The translations under genes were made by a program, and so were the position numbers. Shown here in pieces: positions 11,424-24,035 of a stretch of 24,128 bases of DNA. The notes below the pieces were generated by a model. The model had not been told where the DNA came from. It saw only the letters and a program-made list of their open reading frames with translations, and did no database searches. The first letter of the stretch is position 1, and each line of letters begins with the position of its first letter. This stretch comes from Symbiodinium natans (taxonomy: Eukaryota > Sar > Dinophyceae > Suessiales > Symbiodiniaceae), in assembly GCA_905221605.1 (NCBI GenBank), contig CAJNDS010001301.1:1-24128 (forward strand), given 5' to 3'.

Positions 11424-14400
11424 TTAGTGCTGGGGCACCACTTCGAGACCAAGATACCGGCAACACATCGTACATCTTAGTGCTGGGGCACCACTTCGAG
11501 ACCAAGACACCGGCAACAAAACATACATCTTAGTGCTGGGGCACCACTTCGAAGACACCGGCAACAAAACGTACATCTTGGTGCTGGGCCACCACTTCGA
11601 GACCAAGACACCGGCAACAAAACGTACATCTTGGTGCTGGGCCACCACTTCGAGACCAAGACACCGGCAACAAATCGTGCATTCTAGTGCTGGGGCACCA
11701 CTTCGAGACCAAGACACCGATAACAAATCGTGCATTGCTGGGGCACCACTTCGAGACCAAGACACCGGCAACAAATCGTATATCTGAATGCTGGGGCACC
11801 ACTTCGAGACAAAGACACCCAAATTAAGTCATCTTAATGCTGGAGCATCGCTCCGAGACTAAGACACCGGCAACAAATCGTACATTTTAGTGCTGGGGTA
11901 TCACTTCGAGACCAAGATACCGGCAACAAATCGTACATCTTTGTGCTGGGGCACCACTTCGAGACCAAGACACCGGCAACAAATCGTGCATCTTCGTTCT
12001 GGGGCACCACTTCGAGACCAAGACACCGGCAACAAAACGTATATCTTAGTGCTGGGGCACCACTTCGAGACCAAGACACCGGCAACACATCGTACATCTT
12101 AGTGCTGGGGCACCACTTCGAGACCAAGACACCGACAACAAATCGTACATCTCAGTGCTGGGGCACCACTTCGAGACCAAGACACGGCAACAAATCGTAC
12201 ATCTTCGTGCTGGGGTACCACTTCAAAACCAAGACACCGGCAACAGATCGTACATCTTCGTGCGGGGGCACCACTTGCCAGACACCGGCAACAAATCGTA
12301 CATCTCAGTGCTGGGGCACCACTTCGAGACAAAGACACCGAAAACAAATCATACATCTGAATGCTGGGGCATCGATCCGAGACCAAGACACGGGCAACAA
12401 ATCATATATCTTAGTGCTGGGGCACCACTTCGAGACCAAGACACCGGCAACAGACCAAGACACCGGCAACAAATCGTACATCTTCTACTGGTGCAGCACT
12501 TGACCATGACACCGGCAACAAATCGTACATCTTAGTGCTGGGGCACCACTTCGAAACAAAGACACCGGCAACAAATCGTACATCTCAGTGCTGGGGTACC
12601 ACTTCAAGACCAAGACACCGGCAACAAACCGTACATCTTAGTGCGAGGGCACCACTTCCAAGACACCGGCAACAAATCGTACATCTCAGTGCTGGGGCAC
12701 CACTTCGAGACCAAGACACCGGCAACAAATCATACATCTTCGTGCTGGGGTACCACTTCGACACCAAGAAACCGGCAACAAATCGTACATCTTTGTGCTG
12801 GGGCACCACTTCGAGACCAAGACACCGGCAACAAATCGTGCATCTTCGTGCTGGGCACCACTTCGAAACCAAGACACCAGCAACAAATCGTACATCTTAG
12901 TGCTGGGGCACCGCTTCGAGACCAAGACACCAGCAACAAATACTTCATCTTAGTACTGGGACACCACTTCGAAGACACCGGCAACAAAACGTACATCTTA
13001 GTGCTGGGCCACGACTTCGAGACCAAGATACCATCAACAAATCGTACATCTTTGTGTTAAGGCACCACTTCGAGACCAAGACACCGGCAACAAATTGTAC
13101 ATCTTAGTGCTGGGGCACCACTTCGAGACCAAGAAACCGGCAACAAATCGTACATTTTAGTGCTGGAGCACCACTTCGAGACCAAGACACCGGCAACAAA
13201 TCGTAGATCTTAGTGCTGGGGCACCACTTCGAGACCAAGACACCGGCAACAAGTCGTACATCTTAGTGCTGGGGCAGGCACCATTTCGAGACCAAGACAC
13301 CGGCAACAAATCGTACATCTTAAAGCTGGGGCATCACTTCGAGACCAAGATACCATCAACAAATCGTACATCTTTGTGTTAAGGCACCACTTCGAGACCA
13401 AGACACCGGCAACAAATCGTACATATTTGTGTTGGGGCACCACTTCGAGACCAAGAAACCGGCAACAATTCGTAAATCTTAGTGCTGGGGCACCACTTCG
13501 AGACCAAGACACCAGCAACAAATCGTACATCTTAGTGCTGGGGCACCACTTCGAGGCCAAGACACCGGCAATAAATGTACCACTTCGAAACCAAGTCACC
13601 GGAAACAAATCGCACATCTTAGTGCTGGGGCACCACTTCGAGACCAAGACACTGGCAACAAATTATACATCTTAGTGCTGGGGCACCACTTCGAGACCAA
13701 GACAGGCAACAAATCGTACATCTTAGAGCTGGGGCACCACTTCGAGATTAAGATATTGGCAACGTAATCGTATATCTTCGTGTTGGGGTACCACTTCAAG
13801 ACCAAGACACCGGCAAGAAATCGTACATCTTAGTGCTGGGGCACCACTTCGAGACCGAGACACCGGCAACAAATCGTACATCTTAGTGCTGGGGCGCCAC
13901 TTCGAGACCAAGACACCTGCAACAAATCGTATATCTTACTGCTGGGGCACCACTTCGAGACCAAGACACCGGCAACAAATCGTACATGAAAGTGCTGGGC
14001 ACCACTTCGAGACCAAGACACCGGCAACGCATCGTACATCTTAGTGCTGGGGCACCACTTCGAGACCAAGACACCGGCAACAAATAGTACATCTTAGTGC
14101 TGGGGCACCACTTCGAGACCAAGACAACCGCAACACATCGTTCATCTCAGTGCTGGGGCACCACTTCAAGACCAAGACACCGGCAACAAATCGGCAATAA
14201 ATCGTATATCTTAATGCTGGGGCACCACTTCGAGACCAAGACACCGGCAACAAACCGTACATCTTAGTGCGGGGGCACCACTTCCAAGACACCGTCAACA
14301 AATCGTACATCTCAGTGCTGGGGCACCACTTCGAGACAAAAACACCGAAAAAATCATACATCCTAATTCTGGGGCATCGCTCCGAGACTAAGACACCGGC

Positions 14401-14801
14401 AACAAATCGTACATCTTAGTGCTGGGGCACCACTTCGAGACCAAGACACCGGCAACAGACCAAGATACCGGCAACAAATCGCACATGTTCGTGTGTGCCA
14501 CCACCGTGAGACCAAGACACCATCAACAAATCGTACATCTTAGTGTTGGGGCACCACTTCGAGACCAAGACACCGACAACAAATCGTACACCTTAATGCT
14601 GGGGCACCACTTCGGGACCAAGACAACGGCAATAAATCGTATATCTTTGTGCTAGGGCACTTCGAGACCAAGACACCACCAACAAATAGTACATCTTAGT
14701 GCTGGGGCACCACTTCGAGACCAAGACACCGGCAACAAATCATACATCTTAGTGCTGGGGCACCACTTCGAGACCAAGACACCGGCAACAAATCATACAT
14801 C
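11424..14801 (+). repeat. Sub-block A, copy 3
   Basis: This is the counterpart of 2545-5866 in the second large block. The start offset is 8879. Landmarks occur near 11816 (ACACCCAAATTAAG), 12483 (TCTACTGGTGCAGC) and 14495 (TGCCACCACCGTGAG). The segment 13202-13330 carries variants (CAAGTCG and GGCAGGCACCATTTCG) that in the first block belong to copy 2 near 7346-7480, not to its positional counterpart near 4331. That points to exchange between sub-blocks. Confidence 0.8.
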
Positions 14802-17800
14802 TTAGTGCTGGGGCACCACTTCGAGACCAAGACACCGGCAACACATCGTACATCTTAGTGCTGGGGCACCACTTCGAGACCGCAACAAAACATACATCTT
14901 AGTGCTGGGGCACCACTTCGAAGACACCGGCAACAAAACGTACATCTTGGTGCTGGGCCACCACTTCCAGACCAAGACACCGGCAACAAAACGTACATCT
15001 TGGTGCTGGGCCACCACTTCGAGACCAAGACACCGGCAACAAATCGTGCATTCTAGTGCTGGGGCACCACTTCGAGACCAAGACACCGATAACAAATCGT
15101 GCATTGCTGGGGCACCACTTCGAGACCAAGACACCGGCAACAAATCGTATATCTGAATGCTGGGGCACCACTTCGAGACAAAGACACCCAAATTAAGTCA
15201 TCTTAATGCTGGGGCATCGCTCCGAGACTAAGACACCGGCAACAAATCGTACATTTTAGTGTTGGGGCACCACTTCGAGACAAAGACACCGGCAATCGAG
15301 ACCAAGACACCGGCAACAAATCGTACATCTTAGTGCGGGGGCACCACTTCGAGACCAAGACACCATCAACAAATCGTACATCTTAGTGCTGGGGCACCAC
15401 TTCGAGACCAAGACACCAGCAACAAATCGTACATCTTTGTGCTGGGGCACCACTTCGAGACCAAGACACCGGCAACAAAACGTACATCTTAGTGCTGGGG
15501 CACCACTTCGAGACCAAGACGCCATCAACAAATCGTACATATTGTGCTGGGGCACCACTTCGAGACCAAGACACCGGCAACACATCGTACATCTTAGTGC
15601 TGGGGCACCACTTCGAGACCAAGACACTGGCAACAAATCGTTTATCTCAGTGCTGGGGCACCACTTCGAGACCAAGACACGGCAACAAATCGTACATCTT
15701 CGTGCTGGGGTACCACTTCAAAACCAAGACACCGGCAACAGATCGTACATCTTCGTGCGGGGGCACCACTTGCCAGACACCGGCAACGAATCGTACATCT
15801 CAGTGCTGGGGCACCACTTCGAGACAAAGACACCGAAAACAAATCATATATCTGAATGCTGGGGCATCGATCCGAGACCAAGACACAAGCAACAAATCAT
15901 ATATCTTAGTGCTGGGGCACCACTTCGAGACCAAGACACCGGCAACAGACCAAGACACCGGCAACAAATCGTACATCTTCTACTGGTGCAGCACTTGACC
16001 ATGACACCGGCAACAAATCGTACATCTTAGTGCTGGGGCACCACTTCGAAACAAAGTTACCGGCAACAAATCGTACATCTCAGTGCTGGGGTACCACTTC
16101 AAGACCAAGACACCGGCAACAAACCGTACATCTTAGTGCGAGGGCACCACTTCCAAGACACCGGCAACAAATCGTACATCTCAGTGCTGGGGCACCACTT
16201 CGAGACCAAGACACCGGCAACAAATCATACATCTTCGTGCTGGGGTACCACTTCGAGACCAAGACACCGGCAACAAATCGTACATCTTTGTGCTGGGGCA
16301 CCACTTCGAGACCAAGATACCGGCAACAAATCGTGCATCTTCGTGCTGGGGCACCACTTCGAAACCAAGACACCAGCAACAAATCGTACATCTTAGTGCT
16401 GGGGCACCGCTTCGAGACCAAGACACCAGCAACAAATACTTCATCTTAGTACTGGGACACCACTTCGAAGACACCGGCAACAAAACGTACATCTTAGTGC
16501 TGGGCCACGACTTCGAGACCAAGATACCATCAACAAATCGTACATCTTTGTGTTGGGGCACCACTTCGAGACGAAGACACCGGCAACAAATTGTACATCT
16601 TAGTGCTGGGGCACCACTTCGAGACCAAGAAACCGGCAACAAATCGTACATTTTAGTGCTGGAGCACCACTTCGAGACCAAGACACCGGCAACAAATCGT
16701 AGATCTTAGTGCTGGGGCACCACTTCGAGACCAAGACACCGGCAACAAGTCGTACATCTTAGTGCTGGGGCACCACTTCGAGACCAAGACACCGGCAACA
16801 AATCGTACATCTTAGTGCTGGGGCACCACTTCGAGACCAAGACACCGGCAACAAATCGTACATCTCAGTGCTGGGGCACCACTTCGAGACCAAGACACCG
16901 GCAACAAATCGTACATGTTTGTGCTGGGGCACCACTTCGAGACCAAGACACCGGCAACAAATCGTGCATCCTCGTGCGGAGCACAACTTCGAGACCAAGA
17001 CACCGGCAACAAATCGTACATCTTAGGCCTGGGGCACCACTTCGAGACCAAGATACCGGCAACAGACCAAGACACATGCAACAAATCGTACATCTTCGTG
17101 CTGTACCACTTCGAGACCAAGACACCGGCAACAAATCGTGCATATTAGTGCTGGGGCACCACTTCGAGACCAAGTCACCGGCAACAAATCGTACATCTTA
17201 GTACTGGGGCACCAATTGACTAAGACACCGGCAACAAATCGTACATTCTGGGGCACCGCTTGACCAAGACACCGGCAAGAAATCGTACATCTTAGTGCTG
17301 GGGCACCACTTCGAGACCAAGATACCGGCAACAAATCGTACATCTTAGTGCTGGGGCGCCACTTCGAGACCAAGACACCTGCAACAAATCGTATATCTTA
17401 CTGCTGGGGCACCACTTCGAGACCAAGACACCGGCAACAAATCGTACATGTATGTGCTGGGCACCACTTCGAGACCAAGACACCGGCAACGCATCGTACA
17501 TCTTAGTGCTGGGGCACCACTTCGAGACCAAGACACTGGCAACAAATAGTACATCTTAGTGCTGGGGCACCACTTCGAGACCAAGACAACGGCAACACAT
17601 CGTACATCTCAGTGCTGGGGCACCACTTCGAGACCAAGACACCGGCAGCAAATCGGCAATAAATCGTATATCTTAATGCTGGGGCACCACTTCGAGACCA
17701 AGACACCGGCAACAAACCGTACATCTTAGTGCGGGGGCACCACTTCCAAGACACCGTCAACAAATCGTACATCTCAGTGCTGGGGCACCACTTCGAGACA

Positions 17801-18110
17801 AAAACACCGAAAAAATCATACATCTTAATTCTGGGGCATCGCTCCGAGACCAAGACACCGGCAACAAATCGTACATCTTAGTGCTGGGGCACCACTTCGA
17901 GACCAAGACACCGGCAACAAATCGCACATGTTCGTGCTGTGCCACCACCGTGAGACCAAGATACCATCAACAAATCGTACATCTTAGTGTTGGGGCACCA
18001 CTTCGAGACCAAGATACCGACAACAAACCGTACACCTTAATGCTGGGGCACCACTTCGAGACCAAGACAACGGCAATAAATCGTACATCTTTGTGCTAGG
18101 GCACTTCGAG
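14802..18110 (+). repeat. Sub-block A, copy 4
   Basis: This is the counterpart of 5867-9375 in the second large block. Landmarks occur near 15186 (ACACCCAAATTAAG), 15980 (TCTACTGGTGCAGC) and 17939 (GTGCCACCACCGTGAG). Near 14880 a short internal loss leaves GAGACCGCAACAAAAC. Its segment 16100-16340 resembles 3700-3980 (copy 1) more than its positional counterpart at 7320-7600. The right boundary is approximate. Confidence 0.8.
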
Positions 18111-18632
18111 ACCAAGACACCGGCAATAATTCGTAAATCTTAGTGCTGGGGCACCACTTCGAGACCAAGACACCGGCAACAAATCGTACATCTAAATGCT
18201 GGGGCACCACTTCGAGACCAAGACACCGGCAACAAATCGTACATGTTTGTGCTGGGCACCACTTCGAGACCAAGACACCGGCAACGCATCGTTCATCTTA
18301 GTGTTGGGGCACCACTTCGAGACCAAGACACCGGCAACACATCGACATGGGCCACCACGTCGAGACTAAGACACCATCAACAAATCGTACATCTAAGACA
18401 CCATCAACAAATCGTACATCTTAGTGCTGGGGCACCACTTCGAGACCAAGACACCGGCAACAAAACATACATCTTAGTGCTGGGGCACCACTTCGAGACC
18501 AAGATACCTGCAACAAATCGTACATCTTAGTGCTGGGGCACCACTTCGAGACCAAGACACCGGCGACAAATCGTAAATCTTAGTGCTGGGGCACCACTTC
18601 GAGACCAAGACACCGGCAACAAATCGTACATC

Positions 18633-19647
18633 CTAGTGCTGGGCACCACTTCGAGACCAAGACACCGGCAACAGACCAAGACACCGGCAACATATCGCAC
18701 ATCTTCATGCTGGGGTACCACTTCGAGACCAGGACACCGGCAACAAAACGTACATCTTAGTGCTGGGGCACTTCGAGACCAAGACACCATCAATAAATCG
18801 TACATCTTTGTGCTGGGGCACCACTTCGAGACCAAGACACAGGCAACAAAACGTACATCTTAGTGCTGGGGCACCACTTCGAGACCAAGACGGGCACCAC
18901 TTCGAGACCAAGACACTGGCAACGCATCGTACATCTTAGTGGGAGGGCTCCACTTCGAGACCAAGACACCGGCAACAAATCGTACATCTCAGTGCTGGGG
19001 CACCACTTCGAGACCAAGACACCGGCAACAAATCGTACATCTTCGTGCTGGGGTACCACTTCAAAACCAAGACACCGGCAACAGATCGTACATCTTCGTG
19101 CGGGGGCACCACTTCCAAGACACCGGCAACGAATCGTACATCTCAGTGCTGGGGACAAAGACACCGAAAATAAATCATACATCTTCATGCTGGGGCATCG
19201 CTCCGAGACCAAGACACAGGCAACAAATCGTATATCTTCGTGCTGGGGCACCACTTCGAGACCAAGACACCGGCAACAGACCAAGACACCGGCAACAAAT
19301 CGTACATCTTCGTGCTGGGGCAGCACTTGACCATGACACCGGCAACAAATCGTACATCTTAGTGCTGGGGCACCACTTCGAAACAAAGACACCGGCAACA
19401 AATCGCACATCTCAGTGCTGGGGTACCACTTCAAGACCCGTACATCTTTGTGCGGGGGCACCACTTCCAAGACACCGGCAACAAATCGTACATCTCAGTG
19501 CTGGGGCACCACTTCGAGACAAAAACACTAAAAAAACAATATATATATATATATCTTAATGCTGGGGCATAGCTCCGAGACCAAGACGTTCATTTCAGTG
19601 CTGGGGCTCCACTTCGAGACCAAGACACCTGCAACAAATCGTACATC
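18633..19647 (+). repeat. Terminal block B, copy 2
   Basis: This matches 9870-10906 at an offset of +8763 for most of its length and +8742 at its end. It has a shortened unit near 19437 (TTCAAGACCCGTACATC) and an AT microsatellite one repeat shorter than copy 1. After its end, a 30-bp short unit at 19671-19700 follows, which copy 1 lacks. Confidence 0.8.
19539..19554. repeat. (AT)8 microsatellite inside a satellite unit
   Basis: This is the counterpart of 10795-10812 in the second large block, one AT shorter, preceded by ACACTAAAAAAACA. The corresponding spots at about 22328 and 23858 hold only ATTATATC, so the tract expanded or contracted after the blocks duplicated. Confidence 0.9.
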
Positions 19648-21422
19648 TTCGTGCTGGGGTACCACTTCGAGACCATCTTCGTGCTGGGGTACCACTTCGA
19701 GACCAAGACACCTGCAACAAATCGTACATGCTTTGTGCTGGGCACCACTTCAAGACCAAGACACCGGCAACAAATCGTACATCTTAGTGCTGGGGCACCA
19801 CTTCGAGACCAAGACACCGGCAACAAAACATACATCTTAGTGCTGGGGCACCACTTCGAAGATACCAAGACACCGGCAACAAATCGTGCATTCTAGTGCT
19901 GGGGCACCACATCGAGACCAAGACACCGACAACAAATCGTCCACTTCGAGACCAAGACACCGGCAACAAATCGTACATCTTAATGTTGGGGCACCACTTC
20001 GAGACCAAGACACCGGCAACAAATCGTACATCTTAGTGCTGGCGCACCAATTGACCAAGACACAGGCAACAGACCGTACATCTTAGTGCTGGGGCACCAC
20101 TTCCAAGACACCCACTTCGAGACAAAGACACCCAAATTAAGTCATACATCTTAATTCTGGGGCATCGCTCCGAAACTAAGGCACCGGCAACATATCGCAC
20201 ATCTTCATGCTGGGGTACCACTTCGAGACCAAGACACCGGCAACAAAACGTACATCTTAGTGCTGGGGCACTTCGAGACCAAGACACCGGCAACAAAACG
20301 TACATCTTAGTGCTGGGGCACTTCGAGACCAAGACACCATCAATAAATCGTACATCTTTGTGCTGGGGCACCACTTCGAGACCAAGACACCGGCAACACA
20401 TCGACATGGGCCACCACTTCGAGACTAAGACACCATCAACAAATCGTACATCTAACACACCATCAACAAATCATACATCTTAGTGCTGGGGCACCACTTC
20501 GAGACCAAGACACCGGCAACAAAACATACATCTTAGTGCTGGGGCACCACTTCGAGACCAAGACACCTGCAACAAATCGTACATCTTAGTGCTGGGGCAC
20601 CACTTCGAGACCAAGACACCGGCAACAAGTCTAACATCGTAGTGCTGGGGCACCACTTCGAGACCAAGACACCGGCAACAAATCCTACATCTAAATGCTA
20701 AACATCACTTCCACACTAAGACACCTGCAACAAATCGTACATCTTAGTGCTGGGGCACCACTTCGAGACCAAGACACCGGCAATAATTCGTAAATCTTAG
20801 TGCTGGGGCACTACTTCGAGTCCAAGACACCAGCAACAAATAGTACGTCTTAGTGCTGGGGCACAACTTCGAGACCAAGACACCGGCAACAAATCATACA
20901 TCTTAGTGCTTGGGCACCACTTCGAGACCAAGACACCGGCAACACATCGTACATCTTAGTGCTGGGGCACCACTTCGAGACCAAGACACCGGCAACAAAA
21001 CATACATCTTAGTGCTGGGGCACCACTTCGAAGACACCAAGACACCGGCAACAAATCGTGCATTCTAGTGCTGGGGCACCACTTCGAGACCAAGACACCG
21101 ACAACAAATCGTGCATTGCTGGGGCACCACTTCGAGACCAAGATACCGGCAACAAATCGTACATCTTAATGCTTGGGCACCACTTCGAGACCAAGACACC
21201 GGCAACAAATCGTACATCTTAGTGCTGGCGCACCAATTGACCAAGACACCGGCAACAGACCGTATATCTTAGTTCTGGGGCACCACTTCCAAGACACCGG
21301 CAACAAATCGTGTATCTGAATGCTGGGGCACCACTTCGAGACAAAGACACCCAAATTAAGTCATACATCTTAATGCTGGGGCATCGCTCCGAGACTAAGA
21401 CACCGGCAACAAATCGTACATC
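19648..21422 (+). repeat. Satellite segment between B blocks, mosaic of variants
   Basis: This is 53-bp satellite throughout, with a less regular order of variants. It contains pieces found in block B (CATATCGCACATCTTCATGC near 20190-20211), a local duplication of a unit lacking CACCA (near 20266 and 20318), and TAAATGCTAAACATCAC near 20692-20708, which otherwise occurs near 2493 and 11371. Positions 20956-21354 recur at 22616-23014. It reads as a recombined junction zone. Confidence 0.7.
19671..19700 (+). repeat. 30-bp deletion-derived satellite unit
   Basis: The unit reads GACCATCTTCGTGC then TGGGGTACCACTTCGA. Relative to the monomer, 23 bp between GACCA and ATCTT are missing. It also occurs at 22450-22479 and 23982-24011, always after the AAGACGTTCAT unit, so it marks three of the four B blocks. 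Confidence 0.85.
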
Positions 21423-22500
21423 CTAGTGCTGGGCACCACTTCGAGACCAAGACACCGGCAACAGACCAAGACACCGGCAACATATCGCACATCTTCATGC
21501 TGGGGTACCACTTCGAGACCAAGACACCGGCAACAAAACGTACATCTTAGTGCTGGGGCACTTCGAGACCAAGACACCATCAATAAATCGTACATCTTTG
21601 TGCTGGGGCACCACTTCGAGACCAAGACACAGGCAACAAAACGTACATCTTAGTGCTGGGGCACCACTTCGAGACCAAGACGGGCACAACTTCGAGACCA
21701 AGACACTGGCAACGCATCGTACATCTCAGTGCGAGGGCTCCACTTCGAGACCAAGACACCGGCAACAAATCGTACATCTCACTGCTGGGGCACCACTTCG
21801 AGACCAAGACACCGGCAACAGATCGTACATCTTCGTGCTGGGGTACCACTTCAAAACCAAGACACCGGCAACAGATCGTACATCTTCGTGCGGGGGCACC
21901 ACTTGCCAGACACCGGCAACGAATCGTACATCTCAGTGCTTGGGACAAAGACACCGAAAATAAATCATATATCTTCATGCTGGGGCATCGCTCCGAGACC
22001 AAGACACAGGCAACAAATCGTATATCTTCGTGCTGGGGCACCACTTCGAGACCAAGACACCGGCAACAGACCAAGACACCGGCAACAAATCGTACATCTT
22101 CGTGCTGGAGCAGCACTTGACCATGACACCGGCAACAAATCGTACATCTTAGTGCTGGGGCACCACTTCGAAACAAAGACACCGGCAACAAATCGCACAT
22201 CTCAGTGCTGGGGTACCACTTCAAGACCGTACATCTTTGTGCGGGGGCACCACTTCCAAGACACCGGCAACAAATCGTACATCTCAGTGCTGGGGCAACA
22301 CTTCGAGACAAAAACACGTAAAACAAATTATATCTTAATGCTGGGGCATAGCTCCGAGACCAAGACGTTCATCTCAGTGCTGGGGCTCCACTTCGAGACC
22401 AAGACACCTGCAACAAATCGTACATCTTCGTGCTGGGGTACCACTTCGAGACCATCTTCGTGCTGGGGTACCACTTCGAGACCAAGACACCTGCAACAAA
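21423..22500 (+). repeat. Terminal block B, copy 3
   Basis: Landmarks recur in block B order: the 19-bp unit near 21447-21465, GACCAAGACGGGCAC near 21675, an altered GGAGCAGCACTTGACCATG unit near 22106, AAGACGTTCATC near 22362 and the 30-bp short unit at 22450-22479. The AT microsatellite is contracted here to AAACAAATTATATC near 22321-22334. It is offset +2790 from copy 2. Confidence 0.8.
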
Positions 22501-23076
22501 TCGTATATCTTACTGCTGGGGCACCACTTCGAGACCAAGACACCTGCAACAAATCGTGCATTCTAGTGCTGGGGCACCACTTCGAGACCAAGACACCGGC
22601 GACAAATCGTAAATCTTAGTGCTGGGGCACCACTTCGAGACCAAGACACCGGCAACAAATCGTACATCTTAGTGCTGGGGCACCACTTCGAAGACACCAA
22701 GACACCGGCAACAAATCGTGCATTCTAGTGCTGGGGCACCACTTCGAGACCAAGACACCGACAACAAATCGTGCATTGCTGGGGCACCACTTCGAGACCA
22801 AGACACCGGCAACAAATCGTACATCTTAATGCTGGGGCACCACTTCGAGACCAAGACACCGGCAACAAATCGTACATCTTAGTGCTGGCGCACCAATTGA
22901 CCAAGACACCGGCAACAGACCGTACATCTTAGTGCTGGGGCACCACTTCCAAGACACCGGCAACAAATCGTATATCTGAATGCTGGGGCACCACTTCGAG
23001 ACAAAGACACCCAAATGAGGTCATACATCTTAATGCTGGGGCATCGCTCCGAGACTAAGACACCGGCAACAAATCG

Positions 23077-24035
23077 TACATCCTAGTGCTGGGCACCATT
23101 TCGAGACCAAGACACCGGCAACAGACCAAGACACCGGCAACACAGGCAACAAAACGTACATCTTAGTGCTGGGGCACCACTTCGAGACCAAGACGGGCAC
23201 CACTTCGAGACCAAGACACTGGCAACACATCGTACATCTTAGTGCGAGGGCTCCACTTCGAGACCAAGACACCGGCAACAAATCGTACATCTCAGTGCTG
23301 GGGCACCACTTCGAGACCAAGACACCGGCAACAAATCGTACATCTTCGTGCTGGGGTACCACTTCAAAACCAAGACACCGGCAACAGATCGTACATCTTC
23401 GTGCGGGGGCACCACTTCCAAGACACCGGCAACGAATCGTACATCTCAGTGCTGGGGACAAAGACACCGAAAATAAATCATACATCTTCATGCTGGGGCA
23501 TCGCTCCGAGACCAAGACACAGGCAACAAATCGTATATCTTCGTGCTGGGGCACCACTTCGAGACCAAGACACCGGCAACAGACCAAGACACCGGCAACA
23601 AATCGTACATCTTCGTGCTGGGGCAGCTCTTGACCATGACACCGGCAACAAATCGTACATCTTAGTGCTGGGGCACCACTTCGAAACAAAGACACCGGCA
23701 ACAAATCGCACATCTCAGTGCTGGGGTACCACTTCAAGACCAAGACACCGGCAACAAACCGTACATCTTTGTGCGGGGGCACCACTTCCAAGACACCGGC
23801 AACAAATCGTACATCTCAGTGCTGGGGCAACACTTCGAGACAAAAACACGTAAAACAAATTATATCTTAATGCTGGGGCATAGCTCCGAGACCAAGACGT
23901 TCATCTCAGTGCTGGGGCTCCACTTCGAGACCAAGACACCTGCAACAAATCGTACATCTTCGTGCTGGGGTACCACTTCGAGACCATCTTCGTGCTGGGG
24001 TACCACTTCGAGACCAAGACACCTGCAACAAATCG
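23077..24035 (+). repeat. Terminal block B, copy 4
   Basis: This is offset +1513 from copy 3 at 21653-22198 and +1532 near its end. It is shortened near 23140 (GGCAACACAGGCAACAAAAC) relative to the other copies. It carries GGGGCAGCTCTTGACCATG near 23619, the contracted AT tract near 23851 and the 30-bp short unit at 23982-24011. The segment just before it (22616-23014) matches 20956-21354 at an offset of 1660, so copies 3 and 4 are part of a longer repeating period. Confidence 0.8.

Larger units (their letters stand above)
10929..19647 (+). repeat. Higher-order repeat, large block copy 2 (about 8.7 kb)
   Basis: This is the second copy of the block at 2050-10906. Identity is very high: 11221-13209 matches 2342-4330 with only scattered differences, for example TTACTGCTGG near 2440 against TCAGTACTGG near 11318. 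Its left edge is visible because 2041-2049 (GCGCCAATT) and 10920-10928 differ just before the match starts. Its right edge is near 19647, where copy 1 continues with AGGGCTGG and copy 2 with CGTGCTGG. It contains an 18-20 bp loss near 19437 relative to copy 1 (10678-10698). Confidence 0.9.
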
